From Candidatus Fermentithermobacillaceae bacterium (GTDB taxonomy: Bacteria; Bacillota; Sulfobacillia; Fermentithermobacillales; DUSS01), in NCBI GenBank assembly GCA_014896535.1, contig JADBKE010000013.1:99301-163300 (forward strand): a stretch of DNA of 64,000 nt, read 5' to 3'. Made by a program: the position numbers and the translations under genes. This document shows positions 26,058-35,154 of this stretch, one piece after another. The notes beneath the pieces are model-generated. The model searched no databases. It had not been told where the DNA came from and saw only the letters and a list, made by a program, of their open reading frames with translations. Each line of letters starts with the position of its first letter. Within the stretch, counting starts at the first letter, position 1.

Positions 26058-26357
26058 TGCGAAACGCAACGGGTCGGTAGCCTCAAGACCGGGCGCCTGA
26101 GATGCCCACAGTCCGGTACTTTTGTCCTCGTCCGGGGTCGCGGGTGAACTCACGGCGAGGAACGCTGGACGGACTTGGGCGAGCGGCGCCGGTTTCATTT
26201 TGCCCGACACAAGCGCCGCGGAAAGGAGTCAGCGGATCATTGGAAGAATACCGTTGTGTGTAACCTCGGGTGTGTGGGGAACCGTTGCGCGGGCCAATGT
26301 TTTTGTCCCGAGGTCCAGGAAATTCTCAAAAAACAGGAAAGGGGTGGTTCCAACGAT

Positions 26358-27161
26358 ATGTATGTGGCAGGGATAGACGTCGGTTCAACTGCCACCAAGG
26401 TTGTTCTCTTAGCGGACGGTCGTTTGAAGGCTGCGGCTATCGAGAACACCGGAGCGGACATCGCCAAAACAACCTCACTGTGTCTGGAAAAAGCGTTACG
26501 AGATGCAAGGATAGAAGCAAGAAATCTGGCATCCGTTGTTGCCACAGGATACGGACGGGAAAAAGTTTCCGAAGCAAACAAAACCGTATGTGAAATAAGT
26601 TGTCTGGCCAGAGGCAGCCGGGAGCTGGCGCCGAGGGCTAGAACCATAATAGACATAGGAGGCAGGGATTTTCGCGTCATCCGGTTGGACGAGTCCGGTG
26701 CTGTGGTGAATTCCGTTGTCAACGACAGGTGCGCCGCTGGCACAGGAAGGTTTCTCGAGCTGATGGCCCAGAAAACCGGCATCGAACTTTCGGATTTCGG
26801 CAGGGTATGGTGCCAGGCGCGGGAACCCGTAAAGCTATCTAGTTCCTGTACAGTATTTATTGCCTCCGAGGTTGAGGAGCTGATGGCCCGCGGGGTTCCG
26901 AGGCCCGCAATCATCAGGGGGATATGCGATGCAGTCGCCGAGAAGATAGCGTGCGCGTCAAAGGACCTGGGCGTAGAACCTCCGGTCGTTTTGGTCGGAG
27001 GAGTGAGTCAGAACCACGGGATTCGCAAAGCGCTGGAGAAGTGTTTTTCTTCTCGCATCGTGGTTCCTCCGATGGCCCAGTTCGCCGGCGCATACGGAGC
27101 CGCTCTCGCGGCCATGGAGGCTCTGGGCATGTTGGAGGTGTCCTGTGCCCGAAACGGTTAA
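26358..27161 (+). CDS. BadF/BcrA-type ATPase, 2-hydroxyacyl-CoA dehydratase activase homologue
   Basis: About 267 residues of the ASKHA ATPase fold: GIDVGSTATKVVLL (phosphate 1), ATGYGREKV, IDIGGRDFRVI (normally GGQDSK), NDRCAAGTGRF and SSSCTVF (the two Cys that ligate the intersubunit [4Fe-4S] cluster), and VVLVGGVSQNHGI. Such proteins activate dehydratases or benzoyl-CoA reductases by ATP-driven electron transfer. No dehydratase subunit lies nearby, so the partner is unknown. ATG 26358 follows GGGGTGG by 10 bases. The frame is open to 26175, and that upstream stretch encodes a Cys-rich run, which could mean a longer protein. Confidence 0.85.
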   Translation: MYVAGIDVGSTATKVVLLADGRLKAAAIENTGADIAKTTSLCLEKALRDARIEARNLASVVATGYGREKVSEANKTVCEISCLARGSRELAPRARTIIDIGGRDFRVIRLDESGAVVNSVVNDRCAAGTGRFLELMAQKTGIELSDFGRVWCQAREPVKLSSSCTVFIASEVEELMARGVPRPAIIRGICDAVAEKIACASKDLGVEPPVVLVGGVSQNHGIRKALEKCFSSRIVVPPMAQFAGAYGAALAAMEALGMLEVSCARNG

Positions 27162-27199
27162 GGGGATTGGCGGTTGGCTGCCTGAATTGGGCGGCGTAA

Positions 27200-27236
27200 A
27201 GAGGGTCGGGCGTCTTTCCACCCGGCCCTTCTTTGT
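27200..27236 (+). terminator. Probable intrinsic terminator after the activase gene
   Basis: GGGTCGGG pairs with CCCGGCCC (one G-T wobble) around a loop of about 10 bases, followed by the T-rich CTTCTTTGTG. It lies between the activase stop and the ABC operon start. Confidence 0.7.
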
Positions 27237-27282
27237 GTAGACTCGCTGCGGTGCGAGACTGTCGAGACGGGAGGGACGAGCA

Positions 27283-28047
27283 GTGCTCAAACTCGTCAAT
27301 GTCAGTAAGAGTTATGAACCCGGACGAAAAGCCGTAAACGGAGTAACCCTGGAGGTGAAGCCCGGCGAGATTTTCGGTTTCCTCGGTCCCAACGGGGCGG
27401 GCAAGACCACTACCATAAAAATGGTGGTGGGAATACTCAGGCCCGACGAGGGAAGCATTGAAATCAACGGGATCGACCTCTTGAAGGATCCCATCCGCGC
27501 CAAAAAGGAAATGGGATACGTTCCCGACGAGTCGCACTTGTGGGAGAAGATCACCGGAGCGGAGTACCTGAACTTCGTCGCCGACGTGTACGGAGTGCCC
27601 GGTCCCGAAAGGGTTTCCCGGGCCCGGGAACTTCTCGAACTCTTCGAAATGACCGACGCCGTGTCCGACCCCATCGGTTCGTACTCCAGGGGCATGCGGC
27701 AGAAGATAGCTACCATAGCGTCCCTTCTTCACCGACCCAAACTATGGATTCTGGACGAGCCCATGATGGGGCTCGACCCCAGGTCGTCCTACCTCATGAA
27801 GGGAATGATGAGAGCCCACGCAGACCAGGGCGGCTCGGTGTTTTTCTCCACGCACGTCCTGGAAGTGGCGGAGCGGTTGTGCGACCGGGTTGGCATTATC
27901 CACCAGGGAAAGCTCAGGGTCGTTGGCACGGTGGACGAGATAAAAGCGCTGTTTGCCAGAAAAGAGGACGATACACTGGAAGAGATATTCCTGAAGGTAA
28001 CGGAAGCGACTTTGCCCAAAGAGCAGCTGGAGTCGCTAGCGAGGTAG
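27283..28047 (+). CDS. ABC transporter ATP-binding protein
   Basis: A 254-residue nucleotide-binding subunit with Walker A GPNGAGKTT (35-43), the Q-loop region YVPDESHLWE, the signature YSRGMRQK (a variant of LSGGQ), Walker B LWILDEPMMGLDP and the switch His in FFSTHVLE. The similarity is to ABC-2 type exporter ATPases. GTG 27283 follows GGGAGGGA by 6 bases. With the large permease 78 bp downstream it forms a two-gene exporter; cargo unknown. Confidence 0.93.
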   Translation: MLKLVNVSKSYEPGRKAVNGVTLEVKPGEIFGFLGPNGAGKTTTIKMVVGILRPDEGSIEINGIDLLKDPIRAKKEMGYVPDESHLWEKITGAEYLNFVADVYGVPGPERVSRARELLELFEMTDAVSDPIGSYSRGMRQKIATIASLLHRPKLWILDEPMMGLDPRSSYLMKGMMRAHADQGGSVFFSTHVLEVAERLCDRVGIIHQGKLRVVGTVDEIKALFARKEDDTLEEIFLKVTEATLPKEQLESLAR

Positions 28048-28124
28048 GTCCGTCTAGGCCCGCCTATGGTTATGGGACTTACGTGCCGCGATAGGATGTG
28101 TGATCCGGCGGAGGGGTAAGAACG

Positions 28125-29894
28125 ATGAAAGGAAAAAACGGGAATGCGGACCGCACGACTAGACTGGAACCGGGGGTAAGCGGATTACGGCAAAGGGGAG
28201 TCGGTTCACCGCTTTTGAGCCTCGTCTGGCTCCAGTTCAAGGTGGCCGTGGGACTTCGCAGAATAAGCGCTTCGTTCGGTCTTGCCGACAAACACCGGAA
28301 GTATGCAGGCATTATCCTCCTGCTTCTGACCGTTTCGTTTATTCCGTGGATTGCTACGATGTACGACCTCGGGCGCGCCCTGGCCGCCGCGGCGGTTGAT
28401 CTCAATCAGCCGGGTCTTCCCATTGTCCTGGAAGTAACGGCTGCCCAGTTTTTCGTATTCTTCATGACCATAACGCATCTCATGTCCACCCTCTTTTACG
28501 CCGAGGATGTCGAGACTCTTAAGGCGATGCCGCTGAGGGCTCACCACATCGTACTGGCCAAGATAGCCGTGGTCTACGTCATTCAGCTCGTTATTTCCCT
28601 GGTACCGGCGGCTCCGTTCGTCGTCGCTCTCGGACTTCGCCTGAGAGACGCTTCGTACTGGCCTTTTGCCATCCTTACTCATCTTTTCGTGCCGGGTTTG
28701 CCCGTGGCCGTTGCGTTGATCGGGGTTCTGGCACTGATGCGCTTGACCGGGTTTTCGGCCAGGCGTGACCTCATCAGGGTCATCCTCGGACTCGTGTTCT
28801 TCGCTCTGATAATGGGGTTTCAGGCAGTGTACATTCGGGCGGGAATCGGTCTTGAGACCGCTGGCCCCGAGGCGATTTTGAATCTGATTTCCCAGCGCCA
28901 GGGTCTGATAACGGCGATGACCAAGTGCTATCCGCCCGCGAGGTGGGCCGCTATGGCTGTCACAGGTGAAACGTTGGTCGAAAGGCTCGGTAACCTGTTG
29001 CTCCTGGCCGGGTTCTCGGTGGTAGCCCTCGTCCTAATAGCCAGAGTGACGGAATCGTGGTTTGTTGCGGGGGAAAAGCGCGAAGCGAGGGCCAGGGGGG
29101 CCCGGGCCGGATGGAGCCACACGGCGCAGCGGGTTATTGAAACGGAGCATTCGCCTATGACTGCCGTGATGCTGAGAGACGTCCGGATCCTGGTGAGAAC
29201 TCCGAACTTTCTCCTGACGGCGCTCATGAACCTCCTGGTGTTTCCCCTGATACTCCTCATGTCCTTCGTCGTTTCCCGGTCGGGCGCGGGTACCGCGCTC
29301 CTTTCCCTCGAAACTTTGAGACATGCGCCGTTCGTGGACCTTGCGGGTCTGGCGGTTGTGGGGATTCACGGGTTAATCGCGGGCTTAAATCAGATACCTT
29401 CGGCGGCGATCTCCCGGGAGGGGCGGATGTTCTGGGTGAGTAAGGCCATCCCTGTAGAACCGGCGACGCAGCTCCGGGCGAAGATGGCCTACAGCATCGT
29501 TTACGGCTTGCTTCAATCCCTCATCGTGGTGGTCATCACCGTCCTTCTTCTGAAGCTCCCGGTGACAACCACAGTATGGGTGACGATTTTGTGCATAGCA
29601 GTTCTCTGGCCCCTCGGTGCCATCGGTTTACTGGTGGACCTGCTCAGGCCCAAGTTGGACTGGACCGAGCCGCAGCAGGCTATGAAAGGAAACTTCGGGA
29701 CGCTCCTGGCGGGTCTCGTATCAGCAGGTTATGTGATAGGTCTGGGATTCGGGGTGAAGTACCTGTATGACCGGGGCGTGCCCGGCTCGTTGCTCTATCC
29801 CGCGGTTCTCGCAGTGCTCCTCCTAACCGGGGCAGGTCTGGAAAGCTGGCTTGAACGATGGGGGACGGTAAGGTACCGAGAAATAGAAGTTTAG
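28125..29894 (+). CDS. ABC exporter permease, large two-half membrane protein
   Basis: A 589-residue membrane protein with about twelve hydrophobic segments in two halves joined by a cytosolic region (about 310-350). Visible landmarks are FFMTITHLMSTLFYAEDVETLKAMPLRAHHI and its second-half counterpart AAISREGRMFWVSKAIPVEP, patterns of the putative ABC exporter family related to ABC-2 permeases. It is paired with the upstream ATPase. ATG 28125 follows GGAGGGGT by about 8 bases. The substrate cannot be inferred. Confidence 0.88.
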   Translation: MKGKNGNADRTTRLEPGVSGLRQRGVGSPLLSLVWLQFKVAVGLRRISASFGLADKHRKYAGIILLLLTVSFIPWIATMYDLGRALAAAAVDLNQPGLPIVLEVTAAQFFVFFMTITHLMSTLFYAEDVETLKAMPLRAHHIVLAKIAVVYVIQLVISLVPAAPFVVALGLRLRDASYWPFAILTHLFVPGLPVAVALIGVLALMRLTGFSARRDLIRVILGLVFFALIMGFQAVYIRAGIGLETAGPEAILNLISQRQGLITAMTKCYPPARWAAMAVTGETLVERLGNLLLLAGFSVVALVLIARVTESWFVAGEKREARARGARAGWSHTAQRVIETEHSPMTAVMLRDVRILVRTPNFLLTALMNLLVFPLILLMSFVVSRSGAGTALLSLETLRHAPFVDLAGLAVVGIHGLIAGLNQIPSAAISREGRMFWVSKAIPVEPATQLRAKMAYSIVYGLLQSLIVVVITVLLLKLPVTTTVWVTILCIAVLWPLGAIGLLVDLLRPKLDWTEPQQAMKGNFGTLLAGLVSAGYVIGLGFGVKYLYDRGVPGSLLYPAVLAVLLLTGAGLESWLERWGTVRYREIEV

Positions 29895-29930
29895 AACAAA
29901 AGTTTAGACTGAACTGCGCTGGGAACTCGC

Positions 29931-29960
29931 TTGGGCCCGGCGGTTATATTCCGGCCCGAA
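29931..29960 (+). terminator. Weak hairpin between convergent genes
   Basis: TTGGGCCCGG and CCGGCCCGAA can pair at eight of ten positions around a 10-base loop, between the ends of the ABC permease and the AtpZ/AtpI-like gene. There is no clear T-tract on either strand. Confidence 0.35.
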
Positions 29961-29985
29961 TTGCAGCGTGAGGTGGTGTGGACTC

Positions 29986-30240
29986 TTAAGGTGGCCGGCG
30001 CTTCGAGGCTATGCTCCTTATGAGGAGATAAGCCCGGTGAAGGCCGGCCAAAAGCCCGAGGAGAAAGCCTATTGCGGCAAAAAGGTGGCTCTGCCCGCGT
30101 CTGTCCAGGTATGATCCGAGGACCATACCGCCAAGGGCCGAGACGACGATGGAAAACCCGGCACCAAGGACGGCAAAAGATTTGCCCATGGACTCTTCCG
30201 CAGGTTGTTTGCGGTCACTTTCCCCGGGTGATCTGGTCAT
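29986..30240 (-). CDS. AtpZ/AtpI-like small membrane protein
   Basis: An 84-residue protein with two membrane helices and the family block GSYLDRRGQSHLFAAIGFLLGLLAGLHRAYLLI, close to the GxxLDRR...G..LG...G..R.L pattern of AtpZ/AtpI proteins encoded before F-type ATPase operons. In those systems it assists Mg2+/Ca2+ handling or c-ring assembly. Here it is the last gene of the pilus operon, 54 bp after pilD, with no ATPase genes downstream on this strand in the window. Confidence 0.8.
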   Translation of the reverse strand: MTRSPGESDRKQPAEESMGKSFAVLGAGFSIVVSALGGMVLGSYLDRRGQSHLFAAIGFLLGLLAGLHRAYLLIRSIASKRRPP

Positions 30241-30294
30241 TTCGATTAACTCCTTGCCATGTCGCGATCGCGCTGCCGCCTGCGCGCATTCTCG

Positions 30295-31206
30295 TCAGGG
30301 CAACAGCCGGGCGAGATACCAGAGGATAATCTGCTCCCCCCACAGGGATGATATGGCAGCTCCGAGCGCGATAAAAGGTCCGTAAGGGATGTGCGACTTT
30401 GCCCGAGCTTTGCCTGATAAGAGAAGAAGCGCAGCGACCACCCCACCCGAAACGAAGGCAATGAAAACGGCGAGGATGGTGAGAGCCGGGCCCAGGTACA
30501 GGCCGCACATGCCCGCGAGCTTCACGTCCCCGCCTCCCATACCCCTGGTCACAAGGGAGATCGCCAGGAAAACGAGAAATCCCAGTGCGCCTCCCAGAAG
30601 TCCCCGAGCGAGATCTCCGATAAGGTCTTCCGAACAGGTGGGTGGACCCAGTAAGCCGGCGCCAACCCGGTCGGTCGTCGCATGAAATGTTGCTTCTGCG
30701 GCCGCTTTCGTAAACACGGGAAACTCGCACAGTAGCTTGAGTGGTCCTTGTACCCAGGCGGAAAGTACCTTCGATAGCGCGAGGAAAGACACCCAGAAGA
30801 CCGCTCCGGAAAGCACGAGTTCATCGGGGATGAGCATTTCCCTGATATCGATAACCGTTACGGCCAAGAGCAAACCGAGGAGAACCGCTTGCCTGAAAAA
30901 CAGGAGGGTAAGCCCGTAGCGGTAGCCGAGATACAAGAATAAAATACCCATGAAGCTTTCGACCAACGGGTACATGGGACTTATCCTGCACCCGCAGTGA
31001 CGGCACTTTCCCCGAAGGGCCACGTAGCTCAAGACCGGTATCATATCGAAGAAAGAGAGAGTCTTCCCGCATACCGGGCAATGCGAGGGGGGATTTGCCA
31101 AGCTCTCTCCACGCGGAAGGCGAAGGATGACCACATTGACGAAGCTTCCCACCGAGGCTCCCACGATGAAGATCACGCAAAGCCAAAAAGGATCAGGGTT
31201 GACCAT
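30295..31206 (-). CDS. pilD: Prepilin peptidase/N-methyltransferase PilD
   Basis: About 303 residues, polytopic. The N-terminal domain has the zinc-binding pairs CPVC (43-46) and CRHC needed for the methyltransferase-containing form. The aspartyl protease motifs are TVIDIREMLIPDE and GGGDVKL. It cleaves and methylates the prepilins encoded upstream in the operon. ATG 31206 follows AAGGGG and overlaps the pilO-like stop by 14 bases. A segment of about 55 residues before GGALGFL is an insert compared with the shortest family members. Confidence 0.93.
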   Translation of the reverse strand: MVNPDPFWLCVIFIVGASVGSFVNVVILRLPRGESLANPPSHCPVCGKTLSFFDMIPVLSYVALRGKCRHCGCRISPMYPLVESFMGILFLYLGYRYGLTLLFFRQAVLLGLLLAVTVIDIREMLIPDELVLSGAVFWVSFLALSKVLSAWVQGPLKLLCEFPVFTKAAAEATFHATTDRVGAGLLGPPTCSEDLIGDLARGLLGGALGFLVFLAISLVTRGMGGGDVKLAGMCGLYLGPALTILAVFIAFVSGGVVAALLLLSGKARAKSHIPYGPFIALGAAISSLWGEQIILWYLARLLP

Positions 31207-31801
31207 CGGACGACCCCTTCGCAAAAACAGATCCCTGGATGGTCAAGGCGTAGGAAGCGGGTATCCCTTTTTCGTTATCACCCGGGTTGAAGGATATCTC
31301 GAATTGGTCGGTGGAAAGGCCGAGCATTTCGGTCCCGGTTGCCTCGAGAAACCTCAAGATGCCCTGGAGGGACCCGGAAACCGATACTTTAAAAGGTGCT
31401 TTCTGGTAGGCCGGACCGAGCGCCTGCGGCTCGTCTATCCGCAGAGAAACGAGGGTCAGGCCTGTTTTGTAACAGAGCGTCTCCCATTCCGCCGCAAGGC
31501 GGCTTCCGTCGAGATCAGGGCGGAGACGAGATTCTTTGGCCTGGACGATTTCCAGGGCTTCCCGTCTGAGTTCCTCCGTCTTCTGTTTGGTTTGCAGAGA
31601 AGAAGAAAGCGTACGAAGCTCTCCCTGCCGCGTCAGGATAGAAGCTCTCAGCTTCTGTAAATCACGCCAGCAAGGATACCAGAGAGCAACGAACATTGTC
31701 ACGATCAGCAAGAGAAGCCCAAGGGGCACTTTGTAAGGGGCAACTGTCCTCACCAATGCGGGAAGATTGCGCTTTGACGGTTTCGGGTTGAAACTGCTCA
31801 C
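31193..31801 (-). CDS. pilO: PilO-like type IV pilus alignment protein
   Basis: About 202 residues: a short cytosolic basic tail, one membrane helix (LGLLLLIVTMFVALWYP), a coiled coil (LRASILTRQGELRTLSSSLQTKQKTEELRREA) and a small alpha/beta domain ending VSGSLQGILRFLEATGTE and FEISFNPG. This is the PilO layout; it pairs with PilN to link the motor complex to the pilus. GTG 31801 follows GAGGGGTGAG; a TTG at 31831 is the alternative. Confidence 0.82.
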   Translation of the reverse strand: MSSFNPKPSKRNLPALVRTVAPYKVPLGLLLLIVTMFVALWYPCWRDLQKLRASILTRQGELRTLSSSLQTKQKTEELRREALEIVQAKESRLRPDLDGSRLAAEWETLCYKTGLTLVSLRIDEPQALGPAYQKAPFKVSVSGSLQGILRFLEATGTEMLGLSTDQFEISFNPGDNEKGIPASYALTIQGSVFAKGSSDGQP

Positions 31802-31913
31802 TTTTCGCTCACCCCTCTCGTGCCCCTGCAAAACAGTTCTCTCCGTCTACCGCTTAACCGGATCCCGATTGTCGGTCGGGGTTCCGGCGCGTGCTCCCCG
31901 AGAACCACGGCGG

Positions 31914-32480
31914 TCACTTCCAGCCCTCCAGGGTCAGCTCGAGGGTGAAGCGATACAGTGCAAGAGCGTTCTCTTGTACCTCACGATCCAAGGAAACCAT
32001 ATCAACCCTGGGAACTCCCAACGCCCGCTTCAAAACATCCGCGTATTGCTCCGCAGCTCGGGCTGACGATGCCTGCCCCGTGACGCTGATCTTGCCCGTG
32101 CCCGCATTCACGTCCCTCCTTGCCCGGACCGCAAGGGGTTGAACGCCGGCAGCGGCTTTCAGGAAAATCTCCTCGGCGACTTTGCCGGGGAGGGAGGGGT
32201 CCGAAGGGAAAACCTCTAGAGACTGGACCCGTTCCTGGAGTTCGGCGTAAGTGGGCTGCTTTTCGGTGAAAGATGAGAGAGCTTCGCTGGACTCCTGCAC
32301 GGTTCGCCCAAGCGTGGCCAATTCGGTTTGGAGCATCCGTCGCTCGGCATTTAGCGCAAGATAGCTCAGGACCAGGTATACCGTGACAGCCAAAAGACAC
32401 AGGGACAGGATCACCATCTGACGGGCCTGTACTTTTTCTCGCGGCTCCAATTTGGGCGAGAGCAAGTTCAAGTCGTTCAT
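31914..32480 (-). CDS. pilN: PilN-like type IV pilus alignment protein
   Basis: A 188-residue protein beginning with the PilN hallmark MNDLNLLSP, a single membrane helix (VILSLCLLAVTVYLVLSYLA), a coiled-coil region and a C-terminal domain with GKISVTGQASSARAAEQYADVLKR. The N-terminal tail binds PilM in characterised systems. It follows pilM by 44 bp and precedes pilO by 112 bp. Confidence 0.85.
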   Translation of the reverse strand: MNDLNLLSPKLEPREKVQARQMVILSLCLLAVTVYLVLSYLALNAERRMLQTELATLGRTVQESSEALSSFTEKQPTYAELQERVQSLEVFPSDPSLPGKVAEEIFLKAAAGVQPLAVRARRDVNAGTGKISVTGQASSARAAEQYADVLKRALGVPRVDMVSLDREVQENALALYRFTLELTLEGWK

Positions 32481-32524
32481 CTACGATACTTCACTTCCCT
32501 AAATCGGGCGTGAGCACGGTCGCA

Positions 32525-33601
32525 TCACTTCCAAGGAAAAACGCGACGGAAAGCCGCCGGCGGCGTGCCGGTAGGCCCGGTCACGATGTTTCCGTTCATA
32601 TTTCCGTTCATGGGAGGGGTCAGGGACAGGGCCAAGCCGAGAGCCTTGACGTACCGCCCGTCGATGCCAGGGCTCTCGCAATCCGGCGTAACGTTGAACC
32701 GCAGATTCAGCACGGGTAGTCCCAAACCGTCGGCAAGCGTCCGCGAAGCTTGGTCGGACAGGTCCTGAACCCCTGTCAAGCACAAGGCGTCTGGATCCTT
32801 TCCCGAGACCCTCCTGGTATACCTCAGAGCTCTCTCTAATTCTGCCATCAACGAAACTTGCGACTCTTCGGACAATCGTACTTCGTTTTCGGAAGTTTCG
32901 AAGATCACCGTCCTGGCGGCAAGGGGGACACCCTTCATGCTCACTACAACGGAGCCTCCGTCTTCGTCAAGATAGACGACGATGGCCGTCCTGTCGAGCA
33001 ACGTATCGCCGGACTGTCTCGCGAGATAGTCTGTTCCCCGCAGCAAAGCCATGGCGTCCGCGCAGGCCTTTTTGGGCTTTAGTCCGAGGGATCTAACGAG
33101 TTGCGCCGAAGCTTTGACGGCGCTCCAGGGTGCGCCGTATACGAGGTATGCGTTGCCTCCGGGAGGTGCGGGGAGACCGGGGTTTCTGCCTTCGAGCTTG
33201 ACGAAGTCCACCGCATAGTCGCTCACAGGCCCGGGCAGCAGGCGTTGCACTTCCCACCGGATGGCAGACACCTCCTGAGAAGCGGACAGAAGAGGCAGCG
33301 ACACGATGGTCAAAAACTCGCCCGGCATCACGTCGTGATAAGCTGCGGGCCATCCGCGATAGCGCCGGAGCAACTGCCGGGGATTCTGGTCTTTTTCGCT
33401 CGTCTGGTTGCCTGTGTTCTCCAGAGCTCGCCGGCCCGTCGAGATCCTTCCCCGGGGGAGAGAAAAAGCGCGAACAGAAAACCTGCCACCAGCGGGAGAA
33501 GGCTCTGCACCGGCCGGACTGCCTTTTTCTGCCTCCAGTGCCACTACTCTCAACTCGCTAGGCGTCATATCCAGACCTAATGCCGCTACCCGACGCGCCA
33601 A
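32525..33601 (-). CDS. pilM: PilM-like actin-fold pilus assembly ATPase
   Basis: A 358-residue cytosolic protein of the FtsA/PilM class: GLDMTPSELRVVAL at the N terminus, SAIRWEVQRLLPGPVSDYAVDFV, TAIVVYLDEDGGSVVV as a second phosphate-binding-like strand, LERALRYTRR and a terminal GRYVKALGLALSL. The family member binds the N terminus of PilN beneath the membrane. A Pro/Ala-rich insert (about 28-75) is longer than usual. The ATG directly follows the stop of the upstream minor pilin gene. Confidence 0.85.
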   Translation of the reverse strand: MARRVAALGLDMTPSELRVVALEAEKGSPAGAEPSPAGGRFSVRAFSLPRGRISTGRRALENTGNQTSEKDQNPRQLLRRYRGWPAAYHDVMPGEFLTIVSLPLLSASQEVSAIRWEVQRLLPGPVSDYAVDFVKLEGRNPGLPAPPGGNAYLVYGAPWSAVKASAQLVRSLGLKPKKACADAMALLRGTDYLARQSGDTLLDRTAIVVYLDEDGGSVVVSMKGVPLAARTVIFETSENEVRLSEESQVSLMAELERALRYTRRVSGKDPDALCLTGVQDLSDQASRTLADGLGLPVLNLRFNVTPDCESPGIDGRYVKALGLALSLTPPMNGNMNGNIVTGPTGTPPAAFRRVFPWK

Positions 33602-33603
33602 TC

Positions 33604-34044
33604 TTAGCGCTCCTCCCAGCGGAGAATTTGAAAACTCCGGGCTGATACAGTCGCTTCGACGAAGCGCTCGACCTTACCCACGGGGGTGTTGGCCGACGCC
33701 CGGCAGGTTACCACGATGACGTTGCCAGACTCTTCGACGGAGGAAACCTGGTATTGAATGCCGTCCACCGTCCCCGAGAAAATCTCGGGAGGTGCGATCT
33801 CCAGCTCATCTCGGGCGAGCACCAGTACATACCTTTCGGTGGCGCCTCTTGCCAGCTGTACAACTTTTTCCTGCCAACTTCTGCGGATGAGGAGAGATCG
33901 TCGCCGGACCGTTGCGTCGCTCATCACCGAGATCAAGACAGCAGCTACGGCCAGAAATAGAGCAACGAGAGCGAGAGCTTGCCCTCGCCCGGCCCCGCTA
34001 TCCCTTATTCGTGTTCGGTTGCGGTTACCCGAACGCCCCATCAA
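33604..34044 (-). CDS. Minor-pilin-like protein (PilX/ComGG position)
   Basis: 146 residues with a short basic leader ending GRGQ and a hydrophobic helix ALALVALFLAVAAVLISVMS. The Glu at +5 of canonical prepilins is absent, so processing by PilD is uncertain. The rest is a small beta-rich domain. Its start overlaps the preceding pilin gene by 4 bp. Position and shape suggest a PilX-type minor pilin or pilus-assembly accessory. Confidence 0.65.
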   Translation of the reverse strand: MMGRSGNRNRTRIRDSGAGRGQALALVALFLAVAAVLISVMSDATVRRRSLLIRRSWQEKVVQLARGATERYVLVLARDELEIAPPEIFSGTVDGIQYQVSSVEESGNVIVVTCRASANTPVGKVERFVEATVSARSFQILRWEER

Positions 34045-35057
34045 TGCGCCTCACTTCCGCCAGTTTGAAGGATGGGAAACATACCCCTGGACACCCACGT
34101 CCTGGCTGGGTCCTGCCTGTGATAACCGTGGATTTCAAAACTGACGGTCCGCACCCGGGACAGGTCTAGGGGCGGCTCAAGCACACGACCCTGGGCGTCC
34201 TTGTAAGTTGCCGAGAAGTGCGTTACAACCACATCCTGAGGAACGGGGTGGACGACGATTTCGATGTCGCCGTCTTTGCGGACCAGGGTGACCGTGCCGT
34301 TTTCGTAGCGAACCTCGACGTACCTGGGCCTGCGATCACCGCCGTCAGAGCTCTGAGCCTCTATCCGGAACCAGTTGAGCTCTGCGGCCACAAGGGAGCC
34401 GTCGAAATGGAAAACGAAACGGAACAGGTCGCTGGGCCACCCGCGGATCCTGCCCACAACCTCCAGCGAGCCGTTCACATCGCAGACCAGCTGTATAGAC
34501 CAGTGTATGAAACCGATGTTTCCTTCGACCACGACCTCGATGAACCGTACTGCGCCTAAGTTGACCGGGGGGTCCAGCTCCTCGCCTTGAGAGTCTTTGT
34601 AGACCATATCGAACCTCGTAACGACTATGGGAAATCTGCCGAGGAGGTCGAGGAGGAGGTCGATTGGATCTGGGAGCGTTTCAAAATTGCCCGTTTTCTG
34701 AACGGTCAGACGCCCGTCTTCAAAACGCAGTTCCATGCGACCTACGAGGGTTTCGTAGGGATCTCCTCCGCCTCCCCCTTCACCCGGCGGCACCTCTATC
34801 CGAAAGGCGCTATCCGTGGCCGCGGTGAGCTCGGCACCGGCGAAAGCTTCTTCCTTGACCTGGGTTTCGATAAAAGATGCGGCTGCGGTGAGGAGCCTGC
34901 GGTTCACCGGTGCTGCACTCAACGCCATTTCGGTCCGGTAAAAGAAAGATAGAAACGAAAGGAGGGAGACGGTTAGGATGCCCATGATACCGAGACCGAG
35001 CACTACTTCCATCAGTGTCCGGCCGTCGCGCCTTCTGAGAATTCCCACGAGTATCAC
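34041..35057 (-). CDS. PilW/PulJ-like minor pilin with internal duplication
   Basis: 338 residues. The class III leader GRTLMEVVLGLGIMGILTV has Glu at about +5 and a hydrophobic spine typical of minor pilins. The exported part holds two similar blocks, VVTRFDMVYKDSQGEELDPPVNL and VVTHFSATYKDAQGRVLEPPLDL, each followed by an FIEVVVEG- or VSFEIHG-like strand, which indicates an internal duplication. It is larger than usual for minor pilins and is probably a tip or initiation component, by analogy with PulJ/PilW. Confidence 0.75.
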   Translation of the reverse strand: MILVGILRRRDGRTLMEVVLGLGIMGILTVSLLSFLSFFYRTEMALSAAPVNRRLLTAAASFIETQVKEEAFAGAELTAATDSAFRIEVPPGEGGGGGDPYETLVGRMELRFEDGRLTVQKTGNFETLPDPIDLLLDLLGRFPIVVTRFDMVYKDSQGEELDPPVNLGAVRFIEVVVEGNIGFIHWSIQLVCDVNGSLEVVGRIRGWPSDLFRFVFHFDGSLVAAELNWFRIEAQSSDGGDRRPRYVEVRYENGTVTLVRKDGDIEIVVHPVPQDVVVTHFSATYKDAQGRVLEPPLDLSRVRTVSFEIHGYHRQDPARTWVSRGMFPILQTGGSEAH

Positions 35058-35154
35058 CCCTGTCCGGATTCTCGTGCCCGTCGCTTCATCATCCGCGCCG
35101 GCGCCTTTTAGGGCGCAGGGAAACTCGAGTCCCTTCCCACAGCGGTTTAGACCA

